64,000 bases of DNA from Campylobacter concisus. GTDB lineage: Bacteria > Campylobacterota > Campylobacteria > Campylobacterales > Campylobacteraceae. Positions 29,531-39,148 of the stretch are shown here, in pieces (the first letter of the stretch is position 1; every line of letters begins with the position of its first letter). The translations under genes were made by a program, and so were the position numbers. Location of the stretch: positions 61,745-125,744 of the forward strand of contig NZ_PIQS01000005.1 in assembly GCF_003048405.1 (NCBI RefSeq), in the 5' to 3' direction. The notes below the pieces were generated by a model that was not told the DNA's origin, did not search any database, and saw nothing but the letters and a program-made list of their open reading frames with translations.

Positions 29531-30949
29531 TTATATGTAGTAAATTTTTAAATTTCTTGAAATTTTGCGAGTTGCTTTTATAAATTTAAGACGCTTTTTT
29601 AGTATCTCTTCTCTACTTTTATAAATTTGCTTGTAAATTTTACTCTCGAGCCTCTCTTTATCTGGCGTTTCTGGAAGTCTTTTAAGGATACCGAGCCAGA
29701 CGTCATAGTCTTGAAGACTACCAAAAATTTCTTGCATCTGTTTTAGCTTCTCTTCATACTTTTTAAGCCCTTCAAAATAAAAAATTTCACATAAAAACTC
29801 ATACGTATATCTCATCTTTTTAAGCTCTATCCTAAGATCATGAAAGCTCTCATTTGGGCAGTCTTGATTAAGGCTTTTTAGCCTTTTTTGAGCAAAAACC
29901 AAAAGCATTCTAAGCTTAAACGAACCAAGGCGCGAAAGGCTTACATCAAAGAGTTTTGATTTATAAAATTCACCTTCGTTTAAAAATATCTCCCACTCTT
30001 TTAAAAATGCGTAATTTTCTTCATCGCTAAGATAGCTTTTTACATTTTCATACTCTAAATCTAGAGCCTTTTTTACAAAATATATAGGCTCATTTGCATG
30101 TTTTTGCTCGTTTAAAAAGCTCAAAAATACATCCAAATCTCGCTTTTTGTTTGTCGAGTTTGCAAGCATTTTAAAATTCTCGCCAAAAAAAAGTGTCACT
30201 TTCTCATCAAAAACGCCACTAAAAATTTTAAGGATCGATCTAACCTTTCTTAAATTTACGCGAAGCTCATGCAAGACCTCTTCATCTTTATCTATCAAAT
30301 ACTGGCTTTTTAGCCTTTTTATTACTTTAAAAATACTAACAAAAAGGACTCTTAGCGCCTCACCACTTTTTAGATTTGCAGCAAAATTTGGCAAAAATTC
30401 TTTTTCTTTTATGACCTTATAGGCTCTTTTGTAGTCAATTTGTTCATTTTCATTAGCATGGATGGCAAGAAATTTGTTTTTATATCTTTTGTCACAAGTT
30501 ACGTCACTTAGGCAAAAATTTTCTAAAAACGGTGGTAGCTTGAAAAAGACGGCCTCATTTTCATCGCTAAATTCGATTTCAAATGTATAAAGCCCGTTTA
30601 GTTCATTTTTAAAAATATCGATATTGCAAGGATTGTTATTTAGTTTAAAAATATATCTATCTTTTAAGATGACGCTACCGATGCGGTTTTTAAGAGCCTT
30701 TTTAAACTCCACCTTTTCGCAAAATTCTTCATTTTCTTCTCTGATTAGATCTTTGCCAATCTTTACAGTTTTTACAAATTTATCCTCTTCGCTTCGAAAG
30801 CGGATCTCTTCATTTCGCGTTATCTTGGTATAAAATTGAGAAATTTCAAGATGCTTAAAGACTACTCCAGCTTCTTTTAAAAAATCTAGAATTTGAGAAT
30901 TTTTGAGTAAAAATTTACGCTCTATCTCCAAACTCACATTTTTCTCCAA
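29531..30949 (-). CDS. CYTH and CHAD domain protein
   Basis: A 472-residue protein. The N-terminal CYTH (triphosphate tunnel) domain carries the ExExK motif as LEIERKFLL (E8, E10, K12). The second half (from about 200) is a CHAD helical domain rich in conserved His, Arg and Lys: LHELRVNLRKVRSILK and FHDLRIELKKMRYTYEF mark its two repeats. CYTH domains bind triphosphates and CHAD domains bind polyphosphate in characterised proteins; the substrate here is unproven. Confidence 0.85.
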   Translation of the reverse strand: MEKNVSLEIERKFLLKNSQILDFLKEAGVVFKHLEISQFYTKITRNEEIRFRSEEDKFVKTVKIGKDLIREENEEFCEKVEFKKALKNRIGSVILKDRYIFKLNNNPCNIDIFKNELNGLYTFEIEFSDENEAVFFKLPPFLENFCLSDVTCDKRYKNKFLAIHANENEQIDYKRAYKVIKEKEFLPNFAANLKSGEALRVLFVSIFKVIKRLKSQYLIDKDEEVLHELRVNLRKVRSILKIFSGVFDEKVTLFFGENFKMLANSTNKKRDLDVFLSFLNEQKHANEPIYFVKKALDLEYENVKSYLSDEENYAFLKEWEIFLNEGEFYKSKLFDVSLSRLGSFKLRMLLVFAQKRLKSLNQDCPNESFHDLRIELKKMRYTYEFLCEIFYFEGLKKYEEKLKQMQEIFGSLQDYDVWLGILKRLPETPDKERLESKIYKQIYKSREEILKKRLKFIKATRKISRNLKIYYI

Positions 30950-31035
30950 AATTTTTTGTTCATTTTAGCAAGTTAGTGCTTAAAACAATGAGAAAAATGC
31001 TAAATTTAGGCTTATTTTAAAAGTATTTTTATAAG

Positions 31036-31076
31036 AAAAAAGATGGAATTTATGTTGCTAAATAGCAACATAAATT
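31036..31076 (-). terminator. Terminator after perR
   Basis: A perfect 14-base inverted repeat (31047-31060 and 31063-31076) with a two-base centre lies directly behind the perR stop. On the minus strand it is followed after a few bases by TCTTTTTTC. The stem AATTTATGTTGCTA is stable enough for a terminator. Confidence 0.75.
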
Positions 31077-31487
31077 TTATTTACAGTGTTTACAGCTTTT
31101 TACGCTAGCTACGATATTTAAACGCTCTATTATATTTCCGATCTTCTTTTCTAGTGCCTCTTGGTATTTGCCAAGCTCAGCATCATCGTAGCTCACGTCC
31201 TCGACGCTTCCACAGCTTTCACAGACAACATGAATATGTGGATATTCGTAGATATCGTATCTAGCTTTTTGATTGACGATATTTACTTCGACTACAAGAC
31301 CTTCGTCTTTTAAAGTATTTAAATTTTTATAAACTGTCGCAAGAGAAACCGATGGACTCTCCTTTAAAATTTCATCATAAAGCTCATCAATCGTTGGATG
31401 CGTGTGGCGATCAAGAATTCTTAAAACGCTAAGGCGTTGTGGCGTGACTTTTAGCCCAGATTGCTTTAATAATGATACGTATTGCAT
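31077..31487 (-). CDS. perR: Fur-family peroxide regulator PerR
   Basis: A 136-residue Fur-family repressor. The winged helix is in the first 80 residues (LKVTPQRLSVLRILDRHTHP, then SLATVYKNLNTLKDEGLV). Structural zinc is expected at C89/C92 and C132/C135 (VCESCGS and SCKHC); His84 and His86 belong to the regulatory metal site. PerR rather than Fur is chosen from its position behind dxs, as in C. jejuni from memory, and the short length. The 72-base spacer upstream contains AATAATATTAAA, which may be an operator for self-control. Confidence 0.85.
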   Translation of the reverse strand: MQYVSLLKQSGLKVTPQRLSVLRILDRHTHPTIDELYDEILKESPSVSLATVYKNLNTLKDEGLVVEVNIVNQKARYDIYEYPHIHVVCESCGSVEDVSYDDAELGKYQEALEKKIGNIIERLNIVASVKSCKHCK

Positions 31488-31559
31488 AATGCTTTTCCTT
31501 GTTTTTATTTTGGCTTATGCTAGCAAAAATAATATTAAACGTTACTTTATTAAATGATA

Positions 31560-33386
31560 TTAATTATTCTCTAGTAAATTTTTGGTGATCTGCTCGGCAC
31601 TTATACCAAGGTACTTTTCGACCTCAGTAGTTGAACCATGAGGGATAAATTTATCTTCATACTCAAAACTAATGACACTTATATTTGATATTTTGTTTTC
31701 TTGTAAAAATGCACTTATTATCTCACCAACGCCACCTTTTTTGGCACTATCACTAAAGATATACCACTTTTTAGTGCGTTTTGCAAGACCTAGTAAAAGC
31801 TCGCTATCAAGTGGTTTTGCAAAGACAAGGTCAACTAATACCACATCAAGCTTGTCAGCTAGTAAATTTCTAACCAAATTTGCCCTGCCAACGGCGTTGC
31901 CATAGCCCAAAAATGCAACATCAGACTCTGCATCGGCTACAATTTCACCCTTGCCAAACTCAAGTGGTTTGGCATTAAATTCATCTCTTAAGATAAATGC
32001 TCCGCGCGGGTATCTAAATGCGCTTACGCCCTTGTAAGAGTAGGCAAATTCCATAACATTTTTCATACTCTCTTCGCACCTTGGGGCAAAGAGAACCATA
32101 TTTGGCACAGCGTTTAAAAAGCTAATATCAAAGGCGCCCTGATGCGTTTCGCCATCCTCGCCCACAATGCCAGCCCTATCCATCGCAAATGTGATGTTTA
32201 AATTTAAAATAGAAGCGTCGTGAATAATCTGATCATAGGCTCTTTGCATGAATGTCGAGTATATTGCAACAAATGGTTTAAACCCCTCTTTTGCCATGGC
32301 TGACATCGATGTAACTGCATGTTGCTCAGCTATCGCCACGTCCCAAAAACGATCTGGAAATTCTTGTATCAAGGCATCCATACCAGTACCTGTTGGCATC
32401 GCAGCCGTCACACCAACGATATCGCTATGCTCTCTTGCCATTTTTAAAAGCTGTTCACTAAAGATTGCAGTGGCTGACTTGTTTGACTGTCTTTTTATAA
32501 ATTCGCCACTTTTTAGATCAAATGGCCCAACTCCGTGCCAATTCTCATAGCACCCCTCAGCAAATTCATATCCTTTGCCCTTTAGCGTCTGTACATGCAC
32601 TATGACTGGTTTTTTCATATTTTTGGCAGTTTCGAATGTACTAAGAAGCGCGGCTAAGTCGTGTCCATCGACAGGACCTATATACTCAAGTCCAAGCTCT
32701 TCAAAAAACATACCAGGAGTAATGAGTCTAATGCCCTCTTCAATACGTCTAGCCATATAGGCGGCCGAATCTGGCATATAACTTAGAAATTTCTCAACCC
32801 TACCCTTAAATTTTTGATAAAACTGCCCTGCCATCATCTGGCTGAGATACTTGCTAAGCGCGCCTATAGGCTTGCTTATACTCATCTCGTTGTCGTTTAG
32901 GATGATGACGCAAGGATATTTTCTATCCCCTAGCTCATTTAGCGCCTCGTACGCCATTCCGCCACTTAGTGAGCCATCCCCTATGACAGCCACTGGGATA
33001 CGATCTTCGTTTTTAAGTTTTATCGCCTTTGCAGCACCAACTGCAAGCGAAATGGATGTCGAGCTATGCCCTGCTACAAAGTAGTCAAATTTACTCTCAC
33101 TTGGCTTTGTATAACCACTGATACCATTAAATTTCCTAAGCGTATCAAAGCTCTCCCAGCGTCCAGTTAGTAGCTTGTGTGCGTAGCTTTGGTGGCTTAC
33201 ATCGTAAATAAATGGATCTTTTGTCACATCAAAAATTTTATGCATCGCCACAATGATCTCAACTGCACCGATGTTTGAGCTAAGGTGACCGCCATTTTTG
33301 CTAACAGTAGCTAAAATTTTATCCCTGATGTCATGACAAAGTGCGTTTAGTTCATCAATATCTAAACTTTTAACGTCTTTATTCAT
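31560..33386 (-). CDS. dxs: 1-deoxy-D-xylulose-5-phosphate synthase
   Basis: Thiamine-diphosphate enzyme that condenses pyruvate and glyceraldehyde 3-phosphate, the entry to the MEP isoprenoid pathway. The 608-residue protein has the ThDP-binding GDGSLSGGMAYEALN (about 136-150), the conserved YDVSHQSYAHKLLTGR near the N-terminus, and the catalytic FWDVAIAEQHAVTSMSAMA (about 347-365). It overlaps fliH by eight bases, tying isoprenoid synthesis to the flagellar operon. Confidence 0.97.
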   Translation of the reverse strand: MNKDVKSLDIDELNALCHDIRDKILATVSKNGGHLSSNIGAVEIIVAMHKIFDVTKDPFIYDVSHQSYAHKLLTGRWESFDTLRKFNGISGYTKPSESKFDYFVAGHSSTSISLAVGAAKAIKLKNEDRIPVAVIGDGSLSGGMAYEALNELGDRKYPCVIILNDNEMSISKPIGALSKYLSQMMAGQFYQKFKGRVEKFLSYMPDSAAYMARRIEEGIRLITPGMFFEELGLEYIGPVDGHDLAALLSTFETAKNMKKPVIVHVQTLKGKGYEFAEGCYENWHGVGPFDLKSGEFIKRQSNKSATAIFSEQLLKMAREHSDIVGVTAAMPTGTGMDALIQEFPDRFWDVAIAEQHAVTSMSAMAKEGFKPFVAIYSTFMQRAYDQIIHDASILNLNITFAMDRAGIVGEDGETHQGAFDISFLNAVPNMVLFAPRCEESMKNVMEFAYSYKGVSAFRYPRGAFILRDEFNAKPLEFGKGEIVADAESDVAFLGYGNAVGRANLVRNLLADKLDVVLVDLVFAKPLDSELLLGLAKRTKKWYIFSDSAKKGGVGEIISAFLQENKISNISVISFEYEDKFIPHGSTTEVEKYLGISAEQITKNLLENN

Positions 33387-34242
33387 TATTTACCAGCATT
33401 TTTAGTTTTTCTAGCCTTGTTTGCATAGTCGCATCAATATTGCCACCATCACTTATAATAACCACACCGCCTTTGCTTATAGCATCATCAGCACTTATTT
33501 TGACGTGTTCATTCTTGCTAAATTGCTCTTTTATATATTCGCTATCTTCTGGGTTTACGCGAATTTCTATATTTTTAACATTACTTAGCTCTTTTATAAG
33601 AGAGCTTGCTAGATGATGAGCGATCTGATTTGAAGAGGTTGAAATTTCTTTATCAATTACTTCTTTTGCGATTTTTATAGCAGTTTGCCCAAGCTCTTCT
33701 TCGATCTTCTTTAAAAACTCATCAAATTTAATATATTGCTCTTCAAGTTTTGCAGCTGAAGTGCTAAATCTAGCCTCTAACTCATTTATCCTTGCTTCAT
33801 TTGCCGCATTTGCTTGGGCGATACCCTCATTTTTGCCATCCTCTTTTGCACGAGAAATTTCAGACTCAAGGCGTTTAGCAAATTCGCTCTCTTGATTTTC
33901 TATTTGCATTTGAAGTTTGATGATGTTGCTACTTAGCTCATCTGTTTTTTTAAGTAACTCTTCAACAAAGCTCGACTCGCCTCCTTGCTGTATTTGTGGA
34001 CTTTGAGCCTGAGAAGCAAAGTGGTTTTGTGAGTTTACTTGCATTTGGTGGCTAGCTTGAGGAATAAAATTTTCACCCTTTTGCCCAAAATTTTGCTCGC
34101 TTAGCTCTTCACTAAGATTATTTTCTTCTATCAATACAGGAGCACTATCTGTGGCTCGCTCTCCGACTCCAAGTACTTTAAATCTGTAATTTTCTATAAA
34201 GTGAGCCGGAGAAGTCTCACTGGTTATTACGCTGCTTTTCAT
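33379..34242 (-). CDS. fliH: Flagellar export ATPase regulator FliH
   Basis: A 287-residue stator-like regulator of the FliI export ATPase. A variable Gln- and Ser-rich N-terminal region is followed by a long coiled coil (about 95-175) and the C-terminal FliH domain (GQTAIKIAKEVIDKEIS, then HHLASSLIKELSNVKNIEIRV given in part). Identity is helped by its place after fliF and fliG, overlapping fliG by four bases. Confidence 0.9.
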   Translation of the reverse strand: MKSSVITSETSPAHFIENYRFKVLGVGERATDSAPVLIEENNLSEELSEQNFGQKGENFIPQASHQMQVNSQNHFASQAQSPQIQQGGESSFVEELLKKTDELSSNIIKLQMQIENQESEFAKRLESEISRAKEDGKNEGIAQANAANEARINELEARFSTSAAKLEEQYIKFDEFLKKIEEELGQTAIKIAKEVIDKEISTSSNQIAHHLASSLIKELSNVKNIEIRVNPEDSEYIKEQFSKNEHVKISADDAISKGGVVIISDGGNIDATMQTRLEKLKMLVNNE

Positions 34243-35273
34243 TCTATCATCTCATCTGCTTCGCCGACTTGGAATACACCTTGATCAGCTAGAGTTTGCA
34301 CTGTCTCTACTATACGTCTTTGAGCCTCTTCAACATCTTTTACACGCACCGCACCAAGATATTGCATCTCCTCTTTAAAGGCTTCTGCTGCACGCTGAGA
34401 CATATTTGATAAAAATTTATCCTTTATGCCATCGCTTGAGCCTTTGAATGCAACCATAAGGTCTTTTTTATCGACATTTTTAAGAATTTCTCTAATCGCA
34501 GTTGCATTAAGGTTGATAATATCTTCAAAGGTAAACATAAGCTCTTTAATCGTTGTTGCAAGTTTATCATCACTTTGTTCAATGCGTTCGATCGTGCTTT
34601 TGCTGGCTTTTTGCCCAAGCCTATTAAGCACTTCTGCCACAGCTCTTGGACCACCAACTTCGACTTTATATGATGTAAGACTTTCAAGCTTGCCCTCAAG
34701 CACGGTTGAAACACGTTTAATTACCGATGGGCTAATATCACCAAGATTTGCCATTCTAATGACAACTTCGCTTCTTAACTCATCTGAGAAAAAGCCAAGC
34801 GTTTCAGCAGCACTTGTTGAGTCCATGTGAGCTAGTATTAGCGCTATGGTTTGAGGGTGCTCTTTTATGATAAAGTCTGCAAGCTGTTGTGGTTTTATCT
34901 TATCAAGATAGCCAAAGCTTTTTGAGTTTTCCATGCTTTTTGCAAGCTTGTCTAAAATTTTCTGAGCTGCCTCTGGACCAAATGTGCGGTAAAGAATTTC
35001 TTTTGCGTACTCCAAACCACCACTTCTCATATATTGATTTGACTGCATTAATGCGTAAAATTCTTCTAGTACGGCACTTGCGACTTGCTTGTCAATGTTT
35101 TTTGCTGTTGCGATATAGCCTGAAATTTCAGTGATGACATCAACATCCATGTGAGAAAATATAAGAGCGGTTGCCTCTTCGCCAAGCTGAATCAGCAAAA
35201 TGGCAATCTTTTCAGGCATCGATAGATCATCATAAATCATTTTTTGCTTGTCATTTAGCTTTATTGACATCAA
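34239..35273 (-). CDS. fliG: Flagellar motor switch protein FliG
   Basis: Rotor protein that binds FliF and transmits torque from the stator. At 344 residues it has the normal three domains: N-terminal FliF-binding part (LSMPEKIAILLIQLGEEATA), middle domain with the EHPQTIALILAHMD motif (about 138-151), and C-terminal torque helix region (MFTFEDIINLNATAIREILK). It overlaps fliF by four bases and fliH by four. Confidence 0.97.
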   Translation of the reverse strand: MMSIKLNDKQKMIYDDLSMPEKIAILLIQLGEEATALIFSHMDVDVITEISGYIATAKNIDKQVASAVLEEFYALMQSNQYMRSGGLEYAKEILYRTFGPEAAQKILDKLAKSMENSKSFGYLDKIKPQQLADFIIKEHPQTIALILAHMDSTSAAETLGFFSDELRSEVVIRMANLGDISPSVIKRVSTVLEGKLESLTSYKVEVGGPRAVAEVLNRLGQKASKSTIERIEQSDDKLATTIKELMFTFEDIINLNATAIREILKNVDKKDLMVAFKGSSDGIKDKFLSNMSQRAAEAFKEEMQYLGAVRVKDVEEAQRRIVETVQTLADQGVFQVGEADEMIE

Positions 35274-36967
35274 ATTTCCTTACGCATATTAAAGTCGCTG
35301 TCATTTTTTACCATATCTTGAAGCAGCATTGCTATCTCTTCATTTCTTTCTGTGATGACCGCTCTCATTTTCTCAAGTAAAACATCGTATTTTAATTCAT
35401 CTTCATTAAACTCGCCACTAAGTCCTAGTTGCTCTTCGACCTTTTTGCGAGCAGCTTTAAATTTCTCAAGCGTATCTTCAGCATCTACCTCAATATCTTC
35501 AAGGCCATCTTGAACTTGCTCCTCTTCTTCTTTTGTCTCTTCAAGCATCTTTTGCATAAATGGCACAATGACTTTTTTGTAGAAGATGTAGAGCAACAAT
35601 GCTGCAAAAATATATTTTAGTAGCGGCATAAATGGCACTACATAGTTATTCACAAAGCCATCCATCTTCTCGCTAGTGCTTATATCTTTGCCAGTTTTAA
35701 ACTCAAAGTTATCTAAGCTTACTTCATCGCCCCTATTTTGGTTATAGCCGATTGATTGTTTGATTAAATTTGTGATTGACTCTCTTTGCTCTTTGGTAAG
35801 TGGGGCAAATTCAAGCTCGCCAGTTGGCTTGCCGTCGCTATCTTTTTTACTCTGATAAAGTCCGTCTATAACGACAGCTGCACTCACTCTATTTATGCTA
35901 GCAAACTGCCCTTTGACATTTGTTACTTTCTTTGAAATTTCGTAGTTTGTCTGCTGCGAGCTTTTGTTGTACTGCTCTTTTAAAGTGCTGTCATCTAGCC
36001 CTTGAACAGGGCCAATGTTACTAACCGCACCTGGGACGCCACCTACTTCATTTGGTGCTGAGCCTTGGCGCTTTTCTTCGATATTGCTTTCACTTCTTAC
36101 GACGTTATTTGGGTCATAAACTTCGCTTTTTGTATCTTTTTTGTCAAAGTCAAAGTCAATATTTACCTTTGCTACGACCTTATCTACTCCGCCCACGATA
36201 GGAGCTAGTACATTTACGATCTTTTGCTCATAGTTATTTTCAAACTCACGTTTATAGCGTATCTGCTGGGCTATAGCGTCACTATCAAACTCACCATCTT
36301 CATCGCCAAGTGCGACTCCATCTTGATTTACGATTTTTACATTTTCTATGCTTAAGTTTGTAACAGAGGCAGCGACAAGGTTTTTAATACCAAAAATTTG
36401 CTTCGCATTTAGGCTAACGCCTGGCTTTAGCTCAACAACGATAGACGCTGTTGGAAGTGCTTGACGCTCAGTAAAAACGCTCTCTTTTGGTATGGCTATT
36501 CTTACGGTTGCTTTTTGGATAGATGAGAGGCTCTCGATCGTTCTGGCTAGTTCGCCCTCAAGAGCTCTTTGAAATTTTACTCTCTGCTCAGCATCAGTCG
36601 CACCAAATTCTTGCTTATCAAAAATTTCAAAGCCAATTTTACTCTCTTTTGGTATTCCAAGCGTTGCAACAGCGATGCGCTCTTTATAAACATCACTCGT
36701 TGGCACAAGAATAGTGCCTTCGTTTGCCAATTTATATTTAATGCCATCTTTGTTTAGCTGATCGACTATTAAGGCTGAGTCGCTTGGGCTGATGTTTTCA
36801 AAGAGGACGCTATAGCCTGCAAAATTTTCATTTTTGCTTTTATAAAGTGTTAAAAATACCAAAAATGCCACAACCAAGACGATCGAGCTAGCTGCAACGA
36901 TTTTTTGCTTTAATGAAAGCTTTTGATAAATTTGACTTATTTGATGAAGTAATGCCTTAAAATCCAT
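35270..36967 (-). CDS. fliF: Flagellar MS-ring protein FliF
   Basis: Forms the MS ring in the inner membrane. The 565-residue protein has a first membrane segment at about 23-43 (KIVAASSIVLVVAFLVFLTL), ring-building motifs (ALEGELARTIESLSSIQKATVRIA in the first third), a periplasmic middle, a second membrane segment (LLKYIFAALLLYIFYK) near 440-455 and a cytoplasmic tail that binds FliG. Four bases separate it from the hisC gene upstream. Confidence 0.97.
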   Translation of the reverse strand: MDFKALLHQISQIYQKLSLKQKIVAASSIVLVVAFLVFLTLYKSKNENFAGYSVLFENISPSDSALIVDQLNKDGIKYKLANEGTILVPTSDVYKERIAVATLGIPKESKIGFEIFDKQEFGATDAEQRVKFQRALEGELARTIESLSSIQKATVRIAIPKESVFTERQALPTASIVVELKPGVSLNAKQIFGIKNLVAASVTNLSIENVKIVNQDGVALGDEDGEFDSDAIAQQIRYKREFENNYEQKIVNVLAPIVGGVDKVVAKVNIDFDFDKKDTKSEVYDPNNVVRSESNIEEKRQGSAPNEVGGVPGAVSNIGPVQGLDDSTLKEQYNKSSQQTNYEISKKVTNVKGQFASINRVSAAVVIDGLYQSKKDSDGKPTGELEFAPLTKEQRESITNLIKQSIGYNQNRGDEVSLDNFEFKTGKDISTSEKMDGFVNNYVVPFMPLLKYIFAALLLYIFYKKVIVPFMQKMLEETKEEEEQVQDGLEDIEVDAEDTLEKFKAARKKVEEQLGLSGEFNEDELKYDVLLEKMRAVITERNEEIAMLLQDMVKNDSDFNMRKEI

Positions 36968-36971
36968 ATCC

Positions 36972-38069
36972 CTACTTTAAAATTTGCTTTAACTCTTCAA
37001 AAACCCTATCGTTTTGCCATGCCTGACCGATGGTGATTCTCACCGCATTTAAGGCGTAGCTTTTTAAATCTCGTAAAATTATACCTTTTTTTAGCATCTT
37101 TTCGCATATCTGGCTTGATTTTGGCTCGTTAAATTTAAAAGTTATGAAATTTGTGTAGCTTGGGATAAATTCGATGCCATTTTGCTTTGCAAACTCCTCA
37201 TATCTCTTCATTTGCTCAAAGTTATTTTGCATAGTTTTTTGCACAAACTCATCATCACCAAGTGCCACGATCGCAGCTCTTAAGCTTGGGGTTGTGATGT
37301 TAAACGGAGCTCTTAGTTTTGAGAGAGCGCTTATGATCTCTTCATTTGCCATGCCGTATCCCACGCGCATACCACCAAGTGCATAAGCTTTAGAAAATGT
37401 TCCAAGATAGATGGCATTTTTAAATTTTACCACCTCGCTTGGTTTTATCTCTTTTTTGCTATCTTTAAATTTTGCAAATTCATTGTAAGCACAATCAAGC
37501 ACAATAAGCGTGTTTTCATCAACACTTTTTATAAATTTAAAGACCTCATCTGCGTCCAAACACTCACCAAGTGGATTATTTGGCAAGCAAAGAAAGATGA
37601 CAGAAATTTCATCTTTATGTGCATTATAAATTTCTAAAAACTCGTTCAAATTATGCTCCACACTCTTTGTGCGGTAAATTTTAGCCCCAGTTTGTTTTGC
37701 ATAAATTTCATACATCGCAAATGTCACGCCAGCCATCAAAACGCCACTTTGCTTATTTGCCTTTGCGTGGAGTGCATACTCTATGATCTGATCACTTCCA
37801 GAGCCGATGATTAAATTTTTGCTAGTTACGCCAAATTTCTTAGCCAGCCCCTCTTTTAACTCAAAGTAGCTATCGTCTGGATAGAGATGCGCTTTTTTAG
37901 CGACCTCTTTTAGCGCCTCCTCTACGCGTTTGCTCGTGCCAAAAGGGTTTTCGTTACTAGCTAGCTTTATCACATCTTTTGCCTCGATGCCAAACTCTCT
38001 AACCACAAGCTCGATCGGCTTTCCAGCCTCGTAATTAACTAAATCATCTAAAAAATCATTAAACTTCAT
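36972..38069 (-). CDS. hisC: Histidinol-phosphate aminotransferase
   Basis: PLP-dependent class II aminotransferase of histidine synthesis; in bacteria it may also act in aromatic amino acid synthesis, which fits its neighbour pheA. At 365 residues it shows [11 protein letters not shown] near the start, [14 protein letters not shown], and [17 protein letters not shown] with the PLP Lys (about 230). It overlaps pheA by one base (TAATG-type junction). Confidence 0.95.
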   Translation of the reverse strand: MKFNDFLDDLVNYEAGKPIELVVREFGIEAKDVIKLASNENPFGTSKRVEEALKEVAKKAHLYPDDSYFELKEGLAKKFGVTSKNLIIGSGSDQIIEYALHAKANKQSGVLMAGVTFAMYEIYAKQTGAKIYRTKSVEHNLNEFLEIYNAHKDEISVIFLCLPNNPLGECLDADEVFKFIKSVDENTLIVLDCAYNEFAKFKDSKKEIKPSEVVKFKNAIYLGTFSKAYALGGMRVGYGMANEEIISALSKLRAPFNITTPSLRAAIVALGDDEFVQKTMQNNFEQMKRYEEFAKQNGIEFIPSYTNFITFKFNEPKSSQICEKMLKKGIILRDLKSYALNAVRITIGQAWQNDRVFEELKQILK

Positions 38070-39148
38070 TACTCATCTCCGTTTAAATAGCTTCCAAGCC
38101 ATGTTATCTCAGCGCCACTCTCTTTTGCGAGCTCAAAGGCATTTTGCACCTTCTCATCGTCGATATGCCCTTCAAAATCAAGATAAAACATCGATTTAAA
38201 CTCGCGTTGCTTAATAGGGCGTGACTCAAGTTTTGTGATATTGATATTTTCATTTTTAAAGATAGAAAGCAGATCAGCAAGACGTCCTGGACTATGATCA
38301 GTCTTTGCAAGGATCGAAGTTTTTGAGTTTTCAACTCTTGCATTTTTAAAATCGCTTAAAATCAAAAATCTCGTTCTATTTGCCATATTGTCTTCAATTG
38401 TCTCATAAACGATCGGTACGTTATAAATTTTTGCTGCGATCTTTGAGCAAATGGCAGCTGAGTTTCTATCCATTGATGCCATATATGCAGCTGCTGCGGT
38501 TGATTTTGCTGGAACAAATTCAATTTCGTTTAGCATATGATCTTCTAAAAATTTACGGCATTGATTATACCCTTGCGGATGTGAATAAATTCGCTTTATC
38601 TCTTTTAAATTTTCATTTATGCTAACAAAGCTGTGATGGATATCCACATAAAGCTCAGCAACTATTTTTATATCACTGAATTTACTCAAACAATCAAGCG
38701 TAGCGCCAACAGCGCCTTCGGTATTATTTTCAATAGGCACAACGCCGTATTTTGCCTCTTTTTGAGCTAGTTTTGTAAAAACCGCCTCGATGGTCGCAAG
38801 TGGCAAATATGAACTCATCGCACCAAATCTACTCTGAGCCGCCTGATGCGTGTAAGTGCCTTCAGGCCCTAGATATACGATCTTTTGAGGCATCTCTAAA
38901 TTTCTACTTACAGCAAAAATTTCAAGATAAATGGCCTCGATCGCAGCTTTATTTAAGGCTTTGTCTTTGCTAAGACTAGTTAAGCGGTTTATGATAGCTC
39001 GCTCGCGCTCAGGACGATATATAGGCGTCCCACTAGTTTGTTTTAGCTTGCCGATTTGTTCAACTAAAATCATCCTTTCATTTAGTTTATTTAAGATGAG
39101 ATCATCGATCGCATCGATCTCTTTTCTAAGCTCATTTAGCTCTTGCAT
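38069..39148 (-). CDS. pheA: Chorismate mutase / prephenate dehydratase
   Basis: Bifunctional enzyme of phenylalanine synthesis. I place the start at the ATG at 39148 (359 residues), with GGAG upstream; the longer frame to 39202 lies inside lysA and adds residues unlike the family. Residues 1-90 form a chorismate mutase type II domain ([20 protein letters not shown]); next is prephenate dehydratase ([19 protein letters not shown], then ENNTEGAVG); the ACT domain for feedback control has [21 protein letters not shown] in part. It overlaps lysA by 17 bases. Confidence 0.95.
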   Translation of the reverse strand: MQELNELRKEIDAIDDLILNKLNERMILVEQIGKLKQTSGTPIYRPERERAIINRLTSLSKDKALNKAAIEAIYLEIFAVSRNLEMPQKIVYLGPEGTYTHQAAQSRFGAMSSYLPLATIEAVFTKLAQKEAKYGVVPIENNTEGAVGATLDCLSKFSDIKIVAELYVDIHHSFVSINENLKEIKRIYSHPQGYNQCRKFLEDHMLNEIEFVPAKSTAAAAYMASMDRNSAAICSKIAAKIYNVPIVYETIEDNMANRTRFLILSDFKNARVENSKTSILAKTDHSPGRLADLLSIFKNENINITKLESRPIKQREFKSMFYLDFEGHIDDEKVQNAFELAKESGAEITWLGSYLNGDE

